From an uncultured Sulfuricurvum sp. (GTDB lineage: Bacteria; Campylobacterota; Campylobacteria; Campylobacterales; Sulfurimonadaceae): 64,000 nucleotides of DNA. The stretch covers positions 1-64,000 of the forward strand of contig NZ_CALDDG010000002.1 in the NCBI RefSeq assembly GCF_937936435.1, in the 5' to 3' direction. The translations under genes were made by a program, and so were the position numbers. This document shows, in pieces, positions 1 to 7,627 of this stretch (position 1 is its first letter; each line of letters begins with the position of its first letter). The notes under the pieces were generated by a model, which worked only from the letters and a program-made list of their open reading frames with translations, was not told where the DNA came from and searched no databases.

Positions 1-185
1 GGACGGGAATTATAGGGGAAAATATCAAAGATGTCAAGAGGTTTTCGAAAGAAATTGTACTTTTTGTTAAAAAAGTTTTTTCTCCTCCTTTTATAGATTT
101 CAAAAAGTAACTTAATACCCCGATTTTCATCATTTAAAACCGTGATTTATCTTTCTAACCAAATCAATGGTTAATGAAAGTAATG

Positions 186-191
186 TATAAT
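186..191 (+). promoter_or_regulatory. -10 element (TATAAT) of the Bax-inhibitor-like gene
   Basis: A perfect TATAAT lies 34 bases before the start codon at 226, in a 225-base AT-rich leader with no open frame that I trust. No convincing -35 is visible, which is usual for sigma-70 promoters in Campylobacterota. I see nothing else in bases 1-180. Confidence 0.5.
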
Positions 192-225
192 CACTCTCAT
201 AAATTACCTTATAAAGGAAGAAGCT

Positions 226-933
226 ATGGCTTTATATGATCGCGAATACGCACGAGAAGGTGCTTTTGGTTACGAGAGCGCGTACCGAGACGAAGCGCAG
301 ATCGTTACATTTGTAAAAGATACCTATAAATTGTTTGCGGCTTCAATGCTCGCCGGCGGTGTAGGTGCTTATGTCGGTATGCCCTTTGCAGGTGTTGTAG
401 CGGCCAATTACTGGTGGATTGCCATTCCATGGATGCTCTTTGGAATGTTCGGTCTTCAAATGATTAAAAACAAACCGGGCGTGAATATGATCGGCTTGTT
501 CGCGTTTACCTTTGCGAGCGGTGTCATCATCACTCCGCTTCTAAGCCATATCCTCGGAATGGCAGGCGGAGCGACCATTGTCGGAAATGCATTTTTTATG
601 ACGGCGGCATTGTTCGGCGGCCTAAGTTTTTTTGCCATTAAAAGTGCAAAAGACTTTACTACTTGGACAAAACCGATCGTTATCGCTTTCTTTATTATTA
701 TGGCGGTATCGTTGATCAACGTCTTTTTCTTGAAAAGTCCGATGCTATATGTAGCTATTCAGGCAATCTTTTTGCTTGTAATCAGTATCATGGTATTAAT
801 TGATACTCAAAATGTTATCCGCGGCGCATACGAAACACCAATGGACGGTGCAATTGCGCTCTATTTGGATTTCTTTAACCTTTTCATCACATTGCTTCAA
901 CTCTTCGGAATCTTCGGCAACAGTGACGACTAA
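226..933 (+). CDS. Bax inhibitor-1/YccA family membrane protein
   Basis: A 235-residue integral membrane protein with about seven hydrophobic segments after a polar N-terminal tail of about 30 residues. The last segment (ALYLDFFNLFITLLQLFG) carries the acidic residue and aromatic pattern typical of the BI-1/YccA/YbhL family. Members are inner-membrane proteins proposed to act as pH-sensitive ion (Ca2+) leak channels or, for YccA, as an FtsH-interacting modulator; which role applies here is unknown. The start is supported by AAGGA about ten bases upstream. The next gene begins inside its last codons, so the two are probably co-transcribed. Confidence 0.88.
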   Translation: MALYDREYAREGAFGYESAYRDEAQIVTFVKDTYKLFAASMLAGGVGAYVGMPFAGVVAANYWWIAIPWMLFGMFGLQMIKNKPGVNMIGLFAFTFASGVIITPLLSHILGMAGGATIVGNAFFMTAALFGGLSFFAIKSAKDFTTWTKPIVIAFFIIMAVSLINVFFLKSPMLYVAIQAIFLLVISIMVLIDTQNVIRGAYETPMDGAIALYLDFFNLFITLLQLFGIFGNSDD

Positions 934-1339
934 ACCATTTCCTCCGGAGCTTCTCCGGGTGGTCGATGCTAATCTCAACCGTCTCAAAGAAGGTATCCGT
1001 GTGATTGAGGATATAGCGCGCTATGTTCACAATGACAAGGATCTCGCCGCTTCGCTCAAAAGTCTCCGTCATCAATGCCGTATCGAACCGCTCGAACCAT
1101 TACTCTCTTCTCGTGACAGTATTAACGACGTATTGCGTCCTACAACAACAAGCGAAATGAACCGCACCGATCTGCGCTCTATATTAATAGCAAATTATAA
1201 ACGGGGACAAGAGTCTTCACGGGTTTTGGAAGAACTTTATAAAATAGTAGAGCCTGTATTGAGCGAGCGATTCAAACAGATCCGCTACGAGCTCTATACA
1301 TTAGAAAAAAGAAACCTATTATCTGATTTGAACGACTAA
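923..1339 (+). CDS. thiD2: ThiD2-like hydroxymethylpyrimidine-phosphate kinase (stand-alone)
   Basis: About 138 residues from a GTG start that overlaps the previous gene by 11 bases; the frame is open further upstream, but that part lies inside the Bax-inhibitor gene and does not look like protein of this family. The sequence around VVDANLNRLKEGIRVIED resembles the N-terminal domain fused to ThiE in cyanobacteria and found alone in other bacteria. That domain is described as ThiD2, a monofunctional HMP-P kinase of thiamine synthesis. Such genes are often mislabelled thiamine-phosphate pyrophosphorylase, but the TIM-barrel ThiE domain is absent here. No other thiamine genes are in the window. 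The family call is from memory of the motif and is fairly but not fully secure. Confidence 0.7.
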   Translation: MTTKPFPPELLRVVDANLNRLKEGIRVIEDIARYVHNDKDLAASLKSLRHQCRIEPLEPLLSSRDSINDVLRPTTTSEMNRTDLRSILIANYKRGQESSRVLEELYKIVEPVLSERFKQIRYELYTLEKRNLLSDLND

Positions 1340-1373
1340 GGCATTAAAGTTTGCTTCTATCGAGGCAGAATTT

Positions 1374-1748
1374 TTAATGACGACACTCGCCGTCATGACA
1401 ATGGGTTTGTCTTTCGACATATTCATCGGAAATCTGAAGATTGGTACACGAATCAAGCAATCCATACAGTTCCATATCCGCTCCCGTAATATGACGGACA
1501 ATATTTCCATCCCCGTCTATAAAAACAAACATCTCGTATTTATGCTCATTTTTCTTTATATGATGCGAAAAAATGACATATTCGGCTTTTTCAAGTTCAG
1601 GAAAATTATTACATGAAGCAATGTATTTTTCACACTCTTTGTTTATTTTTTTAATCTCCAGAAATTCTGATTGTATAGCATCTCGAAGGACAGGCATCAA
1701 ATTTGGGATAACATCTTTTAGATTTGCATATTTTTCAATTCCTACCAT
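1374..1748 (-). CDS. hypothetical protein, 124 aa, with His/Cys-rich tail
   Basis: A soluble-looking protein of 124 residues that I do not recognise. An AAGGAG lies seven bases before the ATG, which makes this a real gene rather than a shadow. The N-terminal half is helical and charged, with CEKYIASC in the middle. The centre (YEMFVFIDGDGNIVRHITG) looks like a beta hairpin of the kind seen in PAS-like or thioredoxin-like folds. The C-terminus ends in HCHDGECRH, a plausible metal-binding tail. It stands alone, convergent with the ThiD2-like gene. No function is proposed. Confidence 0.65.
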   Translation of the reverse strand: MVGIEKYANLKDVIPNLMPVLRDAIQSEFLEIKKINKECEKYIASCNNFPELEKAEYVIFSHHIKKNEHKYEMFVFIDGDGNIVRHITGADMELYGLLDSCTNLQISDEYVERQTHCHDGECRH

Positions 1749-1913
1749 GACTGTCTCCTTTGTTTTTATCTTGTAGCTGGATAGTATACCTCTTTAACTC
1801 AAAAAGATATACTGCTTTTCATTTAACATACTACTATAAATATGCGTTCAAATTTATCTTTTGATCCTCTACGTTTATACAGGTATAGCCCGACAACATC
1901 GACCGAATAAATT

Positions 1914-2609
1914 TTATACGGATTTAGACATTATAAATACAACCTCAAATTCGAGGTAATTCAGCGGATACATTTCCATCAGCCGTTTCATCCGTCCTAC
2001 ATCCAGCAGCCGACGCCCTCCGCTCACCCCGCTGCGCTTGATATAGCGAAACATCTCTCGAACCGAATCAAATTCTAATGTCGTGTGCAACACTTCAAAC
2101 CGTGCATCCAAATGATGTTCGGCAATACTTATCACCTCTTCACTCGAGCGCAACAGCGGAGCGACATCGGCACATTCATGCAGGGTTTTAAACGTCCCCG
2201 CAGTGAAAACAGCCAACGAATAAGGGGTGTTAAAGCGGGCAATATTGCTCAAAACGGCTCCAAGATCATCCGCCCACTGCAATGCCGATGCCGAATAGAT
2301 ATGATCGAACGGCTCATCTTTCAGCGTATCGAATAATGTCGGATCGTTAAAGTCCCCCAAAATCAGTTCTACATTCGGCGACCGAGGGTGATACTCCAAC
2401 ATCGAGGCGGAAAAATCAATGCCGACGTAACGCTCGATTTCCCAATCGATCAATGAGTAAAGGGTCCCGTTTCCGCACCCCAGATCCAAGATACGTCTCG
2501 GACGATCTACCGTCGAGTCAACCAGTTTTTTGGCAACAAGACGCTGAATAACGTTGCGGCTGCCGTATTCGGCAGCGTATCGCGAAAATTCATGACACGC
2601 ATTGCTCAT
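1914..2609 (-). CDS. bioC: class I SAM methyltransferase, BioC-like
   Basis: 231 residues from an ATG that overlaps the znuB stop in ATGA; a longer reading into znuB is rejected. Motif I is DLGCGNG (near residue 45), followed by YVGIDFS and the ALQW motif typical of BioC, the malonyl-ACP O-methyltransferase that starts the pimelate moiety of biotin. The C-terminal IKRSGVSGG block also fits BioC. Its position at the end of a zinc-transport operon says nothing about biotin, so transcription may simply be read-through. It could be another small-molecule methyltransferase; the methyltransferase fold is certain and BioC is probable. Confidence 0.7.
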   Translation of the reverse strand: MSNACHEFSRYAAEYGSRNVIQRLVAKKLVDSTVDRPRRILDLGCGNGTLYSLIDWEIERYVGIDFSASMLEYHPRSPNVELILGDFNDPTLFDTLKDEPFDHIYSASALQWADDLGAVLSNIARFNTPYSLAVFTAGTFKTLHECADVAPLLRSSEEVISIAEHHLDARFEVLHTTLEFDSVREMFRYIKRSGVSGGRRLLDVGRMKRLMEMYPLNYLEFEVVFIMSKSV

Positions 2610-3400
2610 CGACGGTTCACCGCCAATGCGATGACAAAGATGACTAGCAGACACAGCACTATTGCCGCACCGCTTGGGAGGGCGAAAATATAGGAGCCTA
2701 TCAGTCCGATCACAACCGAGAGAAGTGCAATCAGTGCGGAGAGGATCGTCGTTTTAAAAAATCCCATCCCGAAACGGATCGCGGCCACCGGAGGGATTAC
2801 CATCAATGCCCCGATCAGCAAGGTCCCGACAACGCGGATGGAGAGGGCGATGATGATTGCTATGACACTGACAAGCATGAAGTTGAGCAACGTTACCCGA
2901 ATTCCTCCGGCACGTGCCACCTCTTCGTCAAAAGCGATGAAATAGAGCTCTTTAAAAAAAATCAGTAACAACGCCATCGCCAACGACCCGAATACCCCCA
3001 TCACCCATAAATCTTCGTTACTCACCGAGAGGATCGAACCGAACAGGTAACTAAATAACGAGGCGTTAAACGATCCCGCCAATGAGACGATCACAATCGC
3101 AAGTGCGAGCGAACCCGACAGGAAGATCGCTAATATCGAATCCGAATACATGCCGTGGACACTGCGCAAATATTCGATGAGCCATGAAGCGACAAGCGAG
3201 GCCGCTACTGCCATCCACAACGGACTTAAACCGAACAACAGCCCTAAAGAGACTCCGACCAAGGAAACATGCGCCAGCGTTTCGCTCAAAAGCGAATAAC
3301 GGCGCAACACGATAAACGATCCGCTGAGCGACGCCAAAAGGGCAATCATCAAACCGGCGATAAACGCACGCTGCATAAAAGGGTAATCAAACATTTCCAT
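2606..3400 (-). CDS. znuB: zinc/metal ABC transporter permease ZnuB
   Basis: 264 residues with about eight membrane segments, ABC-3 family (ZnuB/MntB/TroC). It forms the inner-membrane channel for divalent metal, probably zinc given the neighbours. The central hydrophilic loop with EEVARAGGIRV and the later GALMVIPPVAA stretch are family hallmarks. It lies 14 bases after znuC and is followed by the overlapping methyltransferase, so all four minus-strand genes from znuA on form one operon. Confidence 0.92.
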   Translation of the reverse strand: MEMFDYPFMQRAFIAGLMIALLASLSGSFIVLRRYSLLSETLAHVSLVGVSLGLLFGLSPLWMAVAASLVASWLIEYLRSVHGMYSDSILAIFLSGSLALAIVIVSLAGSFNASLFSYLFGSILSVSNEDLWVMGVFGSLAMALLLIFFKELYFIAFDEEVARAGGIRVTLLNFMLVSVIAIIIALSIRVVGTLLIGALMVIPPVAAIRFGMGFFKTTILSALIALLSVVIGLIGSYIFALPSGAAIVLCLLVIFVIALAVNRR

Positions 3401-3414
3401 CTTATTCTATCCCC

Positions 3415-4176
3415 TTAATGGTTATGCGATACGACATGCGCCGGAGTACCGTAGAGACGGCTCATCTCGTCGCATCGGATCATTTCGGCCGGATTTTGGG
3501 AGACAAGGACCGTTTGGTTGATGAATAAAACGCTGGTGATGTCTTCGGCAATAACCCCGACATCGTGAGTAATAAAGAGAATAGACATTTTTTTCGTCCG
3601 GTTAAGATTGCGCAAAAGTTCATAAAAACGGTGCTGCGATTCGACATCGACTCCCGTATTGGGCTCATCGACGATCAAAACATCGGGGTTTGAAGCCAAA
3701 GCGCGTGCGATCATCACCCGTTGACGCTGTCCGCCGGAAAGATTACCGATAAGACGGTCTGACAAATCGCCGACTCCCATCAACTCCATCGCTTCAAGAA
3801 TCGCAGCTTTGTCCTCGGCACTTTCAAATCCTAAAATTCCGCGCCCCGCATACCGTCCCATCGCGACAACCTCTCTGACCGTCGCCGGAAATGCCGTGTC
3901 GACCAATGCCGAACGTTGCGGTACATATCCGATTCGATTCCATGCCCGAAATCGTTTTTGCGTCGTTCCGAAAAGCTTGATCTCTCCCGATGAAGGTTTT
4001 TCCAATCCGAGCAAAAGACGAACCAACGTCGTTTTACCTCCACCGTTCGGGCCGATAATAGCACAATACTCCCCCGGTAAAATCCGAAAAGTCGCCTCTT
4101 TGATTACGGGATTTCCCTGTCGTTCAAAGCTGAGCTTGTTAACCTCGAATAAAGGGGGAGAAAATTTCAATGACAC
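3415..4176 (-). CDS. znuC: zinc ABC transporter ATP-binding protein ZnuC
   Basis: 253 residues. Walker A is GPNGGGKTT (near residue 42), the ABC signature LSGGQRQR, Walker B VLIVDEP, and the switch histidine is in LFITHD. Together with ZnuB it powers import of zinc captured by ZnuA. The start used is a GTG overlapping the znuA stop by ten bases, which suggests translational coupling. The protein ends HVVSHNH, a short His-rich tail that may bind metal. Confidence 0.92.
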   Translation of the reverse strand: MSLKFSPPLFEVNKLSFERQGNPVIKEATFRILPGEYCAIIGPNGGGKTTLVRLLLGLEKPSSGEIKLFGTTQKRFRAWNRIGYVPQRSALVDTAFPATVREVVAMGRYAGRGILGFESAEDKAAILEAMELMGVGDLSDRLIGNLSGGQRQRVMIARALASNPDVLIVDEPNTGVDVESQHRFYELLRNLNRTKKMSILFITHDVGVIAEDITSVLFINQTVLVSQNPAEMIRCDEMSRLYGTPAHVVSHNH

Positions 4177-5138
4177 TCCAGCGCTTCTCTGAGTTTTGCA
4201 AGATTCTCTTGCATGATCGAGAGATAAGTTTGATGCGATTTTAACTCATCTTCACTGATATTCTCCAGCGGTTGCATGGACTCGGCATTGACGCCCGCTT
4301 CTTTGGCAATCGTCTGGGCGACATTGTCATTAACCAGTTCTTCAAAGAAGATCGTTTTTATCCCATGTTTTTTGACTAAATCGATAATCTCAGCGATGGT
4401 TTTTGCGCTCGGTTGTTCATCGGTCGAGAGTCCTATGACGGAGATATCTTCAAGATGATTGGCATGGGCAAGATAACCGAAAGCGTCATGATTAGAGACA
4501 AGCATGCGATTTTTACACTCGGATAATCCCGCCGTGTAGTCCGATTTCAGTTTTTGCAACTGTTTAATATAGTTGTCCGCATTTTGATGAAATACCTCTG
4601 CTTTCAAAGGAAGAATTTTCGAGAATTCATCATCAAACGTTTGCGTCATTTTGATCATGTTGTCGATATCGAGCCAATAATGCGGATCGTATTCTCCATG
4701 ATGATGAGTTTCCTCTCCTTCAGCCTCGGCAGTGTGTCCACCGTGTTCATGTTCTTCTTCACTTTTCATCAATATGACATGTCGGCTCATATCGACGCTC
4801 TGCGTTGTGCCGGAAAGGGCATTTTTAAGGTTCTCGGCCCAGCTCTCAAATCCCGCTCCGTTATATACGAACAGTGCCGATTTGGAGATTTCGGCGACTT
4901 GAGCTGGATTAGGAGAAAACATATGCGCATCGCTCCCCAACGGAATAATAGAACGGACATCGATCGCATCGCCTGAAACTGCCTGAGCCGCTTCCAAAAG
5001 AGCATAGGTACTTACCGATACAATCGGTTTAGTCTCGCCGTATATTTGTTTTTTCTGCGGCTGCGGAGAAAAAAAAGTGATCCCGATTACGATTGCGGCG
5101 ATCACACCGCCAAATACTATAAGCCGTTTTGTATCCAT
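4167..5138 (-). CDS. znuA: zinc ABC transporter substrate-binding protein ZnuA
   Basis: 323 residues, cluster A-I (PF01297-type) periplasmic binding protein. It has an N-terminal hydrophobic segment (residues 6-23) without an obvious lipobox, so it is either cleaved or anchored. Likely zinc ligands are the His in DAHMF (about 72), the His in DPHYW (about 153), the His in SNHDAF and an acidic residue in FFEEL. Between ligands one and two, residues 130-153 form a His/Glu-rich loop (HEHGGH, THHHGEY) that marks zinc-specific members as opposed to manganese ones. It is the first gene of the operon, divergent from a Fur-family gene. Confidence 0.93.
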   Translation of the reverse strand: MDTKRLIVFGGVIAAIVIGITFFSPQPQKKQIYGETKPIVSVSTYALLEAAQAVSGDAIDVRSIIPLGSDAHMFSPNPAQVAEISKSALFVYNGAGFESWAENLKNALSGTTQSVDMSRHVILMKSEEEHEHGGHTAEAEGEETHHHGEYDPHYWLDIDNMIKMTQTFDDEFSKILPLKAEVFHQNADNYIKQLQKLKSDYTAGLSECKNRMLVSNHDAFGYLAHANHLEDISVIGLSTDEQPSAKTIAEIIDLVKKHGIKTIFFEELVNDNVAQTIAKEAGVNAESMQPLENISEDELKSHQTYLSIMQENLAKLREALECH

Positions 5139-5178
5139 TGTTCAGCTTCCTCAATATAAAAATCGGGTATCATTCTAA

Positions 5179-5193
5179 TGCAACTTAGTTGCA
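5179..5193. promoter_or_regulatory. perfect 15-bp palindrome, candidate Zur operator
   Basis: TGCAAC-TTA-GTTGCA lies in the 86-base gap between divergent znuA (start 5138) and the Fur-family gene (start 5225). A six-base perfect arm on each side of a three-base centre has the size and symmetry of a Fur/Zur-type box, and the site could serve both promoters. I see no second copy in the window. The operator role is an inference from position. Confidence 0.6.
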
Positions 5194-5224
5194 ATAAACC
5201 TTAAAGTTAAGAAGTATTATCAAA

Positions 5225-5596
5225 ATGAACCTTGATGAAAAAATAACGCTCAACGGATTTCGGCTGACCGCTCCGCGCAAAAAGATTCTCTCGATCCTGG
5301 GAGCGCAGCACCACCCTATCAGCTTTGAAGAGTATACCCTCATCGATCCCGCTATCGACAAAAGCACTTTTTACCGGACCATGCAGGCATTTGAAAAGGC
5401 CGATATCATCCACGGCATCGAATCGGATGAGGGCAAACGCTATTTTGAACTCTCCGAAAATGTCCATCCTCATTTCATTTGCCAGTCGTGCCGTACAATC
5501 GTCTGCTTAAGCCCCCAACCGATTATTTCACCTGATGGCTACATCATTGATTCCGTCGTGTATAAAGGGAAATGCCCCGAATGTTCTTCATCATGA
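5225..5596 (+). CDS. zur: Fur-family transcriptional regulator, probably Zur-like
   Basis: 123 residues: an N-terminal winged helix (residues 1-75, recognition region DKSTFYRTMQAF) and a short C-terminal dimer domain. Two CxxC pairs, CQSC (86-89) and CPEC (117-120), form the structural zinc site of Fur proteins; HPHF provides further ligands. It is shorter than typical Fur (about 150), with a trimmed C-terminal domain. The position head-to-head with znuACB and the palindrome between them argue for zinc sensing. Fur or PerR specificity cannot be excluded from sequence alone. The last codons overlap a small minus-strand frame. Confidence 0.8.
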   Translation: MNLDEKITLNGFRLTAPRKKILSILGAQHHPISFEEYTLIDPAIDKSTFYRTMQAFEKADIIHGIESDEGKRYFELSENVHPHFICQSCRTIVCLSPQPIISPDGYIIDSVVYKGKCPECSSS

Positions 5597-5680
5597 ATAG
5601 AAAAAATAGTAAGCTACCGCCGAAACGACGATAGCCGTCGCATACGCCAGTTTTTTTCTCGCGGTACATTTATGACACAT
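5591..5680 (-). CDS. possible 29-residue membrane microprotein with CxxC
   Basis: A short frame reading MCHKCTARKKLAYATA, then a hydrophobic stretch (IVVSAVAYYFFY) and a stop. An excellent Shine-Dalgarno, AAGGA with a seven-base spacer, precedes the ATG. The layout is an N-terminal Cys pair, a basic patch (RKK) and one membrane segment, which predicts a cytoplasmic N-terminus. It is tail-to-tail with the Fur-family gene, overlapping its stop by six bases. No family is recognised. It rests on the ribosome site and the sensible amino-acid layout only. Confidence 0.4.
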   Translation of the reverse strand: MCHKCTARKKLAYATAIVVSAVAYYFFYS

Positions 5681-5765
5681 CTCTCCATCCTTCTGCTTTC
5701 ACTCAACGGATTCTAGTCTCTCTTGTTTTAAAGGAGGCTTCATTCCCCTCTTATCAACACTGTGC

Positions 5766-5771
5766 TATAAT
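5766..5771 (+). promoter_or_regulatory. -10 element (TATAAT) of the secG operon
   Basis: TATAAT lies 31 bases before the secG start, in the 121-base gap after the microprotein frame. It would drive secG-frr-pyrE and the gene after them. Confidence 0.5.
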
Positions 5772-5801
5772 CGCGAACTTTTTATACTATTAAGGATTAA
5801 C

Positions 5802-6119
5802 ATGACAGGTATACTGCTCATCGTGCAGATCGCTTTGGTCGTTATGATCACCATCGCGGTACTGCTCCAAAAAAGCTCTAGCATCGGCTTGGGTGCTTAT
5901 AGCGGCTCGAATGAATCGGTATTCGGGGCTAAAGGTCCGGGAAGCTTTTTAGCGAAAGTAACTTTTTTCCTCGGATTTGTTTTCGTCGTCAATACTATCG
6001 CTTTGGGCTATTTTTATGCTCAACAAAAAAATGCTTCGGTAGTCGATGCAATGGTTGAAAAAACCGATGTCGCCGCGCCGACAATCAATATCGTAAACGA
6101 CACTAACACCACTAAATAA
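5802..6119 (+). CDS. secG: preprotein translocase subunit SecG
   Basis: 105 residues with two membrane helices (about 3-22 and 53-72) separated by the conserved SecG loop containing VLLQKSSSIGLGAYSG. SecG is the accessory subunit of the SecYEG channel and assists the SecA cycle. The C-terminal 30 residues are polar and variable, as usual. It leads the secG-frr-pyrE string that is conserved in Campylobacter. Confidence 0.93.
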   Translation: MTGILLIVQIALVVMITIAVLLQKSSSIGLGAYSGSNESVFGAKGPGSFLAKVTFFLGFVFVVNTIALGYFYAQQKNASVVDAMVEKTDVAAPTINIVNDTNTTK

Positions 6120-6135
6120 AGCAAGGGAGAATTTC

Positions 6136-6693
6136 ATGCTAAACGAAGTGTATCAATTTTGTGAAGAAAAAATGCAAGGGAGTATTGATCATATGATCAG
6201 TAATTTCCGCACTCTTCGCACTGGAAAAGTAACGACCAAAATCCTCGATAACGTCCGTGTAGAGAGCTATGGTTCTCTCGTGCCGTTAGATCAGGCAGCC
6301 AGCGTTTTGGCGACCGATGCAACAACAATCACGATCAGCCCATGGGACAAATCGATGCTCAGCGTCATCGAAAAAGCGATCATGAAAGCCGATATCGGGG
6401 TCAATCCGAACAACAACGGAACCGACGTCAAGCTTTTCTTCCCTCCGATGACGATCGAACAACGCCAAGATACCGTTAAAAAAGCCAAAGGGATGGCAGA
6501 AGATGCCAAAGTCGGTGTTCGAAACGACCGTAAAAAAGCAAACGATAAAATCAAAGTACTCGAAAAAGACAAACTGGTAACACAGGATGAGTCGAAGGGT
6601 GCCCAGGATAAAGTCCAAAAAATCACCGACAAATACATCTCTAAAATCGAAGAATTGCTCAAAAACAAAGAGCAAGACATCATGACGGTCTAA
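6136..6693 (+). CDS. frr: ribosome recycling factor
   Basis: 185 residues, full length for RRF. It contains the N-terminal helix with FRTLRTGK, the [15 protein letters not shown] segment of the second domain, and the long helical C-terminus ([13 protein letters not shown]). It releases the ribosome from mRNA with EF-G after termination. GGGAG precedes the ATG, 16 bases after secG. Confidence 0.97.
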   Translation: MLNEVYQFCEEKMQGSIDHMISNFRTLRTGKVTTKILDNVRVESYGSLVPLDQAASVLATDATTITISPWDKSMLSVIEKAIMKADIGVNPNNNGTDVKLFFPPMTIEQRQDTVKKAKGMAEDAKVGVRNDRKKANDKIKVLEKDKLVTQDESKGAQDKVQKITDKYISKIEELLKNKEQDIMTV

Positions 6694-6697
6694 CTCT

Positions 6698-7306
6698 ATG
6701 GATATCAAAGCTATCTATATGAATGCGAATGCCATGCTTGAAGGGCATTTCAAACTCAGCTCCGGCAACCATTCGCAATACTATCTCCAATCGGCAAAAG
6801 TTCTCGAAGATCCGAAAACGGCAAAACTCCTTGCCGATGCACTCGCGGCGAAAATTCAGGAGAACGGTATCGCCATCGATACCGTATGTGCTCCGGCTCT
6901 GGGCGGTCTAATCGCAGGGTTTGCCCTTGCAACCGCATTGGACAAACGCTCAATCTTTGCAGAACGGGTTAACGGCGAAATGCAAATCCGCCGCGGATTC
7001 GAGATCACTCCGGGTGAAAAAGTCCTCATCTGCGAAGACATCATCACTACCGGCGGTTCCGCGATGGAAGCGGCCAAAGCGATCGAAGCTCTCGGCGGAG
7101 AAGTAGTCGCATTTGCCGCACTGGCAAACCGCGGTTTCTGTAAACGCGACGGAAGCACTCTGGAGCGTAAGACCAATTGTGCATTGCCATCCGACAAACC
7201 TTTGTTTGCATTGGCCGATTTTGACTTCGAGATGTATGCACCGGAGAGTTGTCCGCTATGTGCAGACGGTTCCGAAGCGATCAAACCGGGTTCACGGGGA
7301 AATTAA
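6698..7306 (+). CDS. pyrE: orotate phosphoribosyltransferase
   Basis: 202 residues. The PRPP-binding motif is [14 protein letters not shown] (about residues 108-121), and the N-terminus [22 protein letters not shown] region matches the PyrE substrate loop. It converts orotate plus PRPP to OMP in pyrimidine synthesis. It starts five bases after frr and is followed three bases later by a conserved hypothetical gene. Confidence 0.95.
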   Translation: MDIKAIYMNANAMLEGHFKLSSGNHSQYYLQSAKVLEDPKTAKLLADALAAKIQENGIAIDTVCAPALGGLIAGFALATALDKRSIFAERVNGEMQIRRGFEITPGEKVLICEDIITTGGSAMEAAKAIEALGGEVVAFAALANRGFCKRDGSTLERKTNCALPSDKPLFALADFDFEMYAPESCPLCADGSEAIKPGSRGN

Positions 7307-7309
7307 TCC

Positions 7310-7627
7310 ATGTCTGCGAATCCTGAGAAGTTTAAAGTCGATATGGAGCATCTGCAAAAGGTGCAACGTACGCTTCGAAAAGCGGGCAATATTTTCCCGA
7401 ACGAAAAAGAGCTGGTAGCCACCCTCGAAGAGCTTATCATCAAAGCCCAGGACGATAATTCGCTGAATACCTATTATCATATGGCGCAATATCTTAAACA
7501 ACGGCTCAAAGAGTTGAAATCCCATCTGGAAAACCCTCTTGAAGCCGTCGATACCGCCATCGAGGATTTGGATTGGTCTATCCGCTATCTCCAGTGGCTC
7601 GTTAGCGAGCAACCGAAAGAAGCTTAA
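7310..7627 (+). CDS. conserved hypothetical helical protein, 105 aa
   Basis: A small, highly charged, probably all-helical soluble protein without cysteine. It directly follows pyrE (three-base gap), so it is translated from the same message. The heptad-like leucines around YLKQRLKELKSHLENP suggest a helical bundle or coiled coil. I do not recognise a named family. Its stop overlaps the convergent antiporter stop by four bases. Confidence 0.75.
   Translation: MSANPEKFKVDMEHLQKVQRTLRKAGNIFPNEKELVATLEELIIKAQDDNSLNTYYHMAQYLKQRLKELKSHLENPLEAVDTAIEDLDWSIRYLQWLVSEQPKEA

Noticed and set aside
1..180. Gene or RNA at the left window edge
   Set aside because: No open frame with a ribosome site and no cloverleaf or other RNA pattern could be recognised in this AT-rich stretch.
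923..1339. Annotation as thiamine-phosphate pyrophosphorylase (ThiE)
   Set aside because: The TIM-barrel ThiE domain is missing; the visible domain matches the ThiD2-type N-terminal part only.
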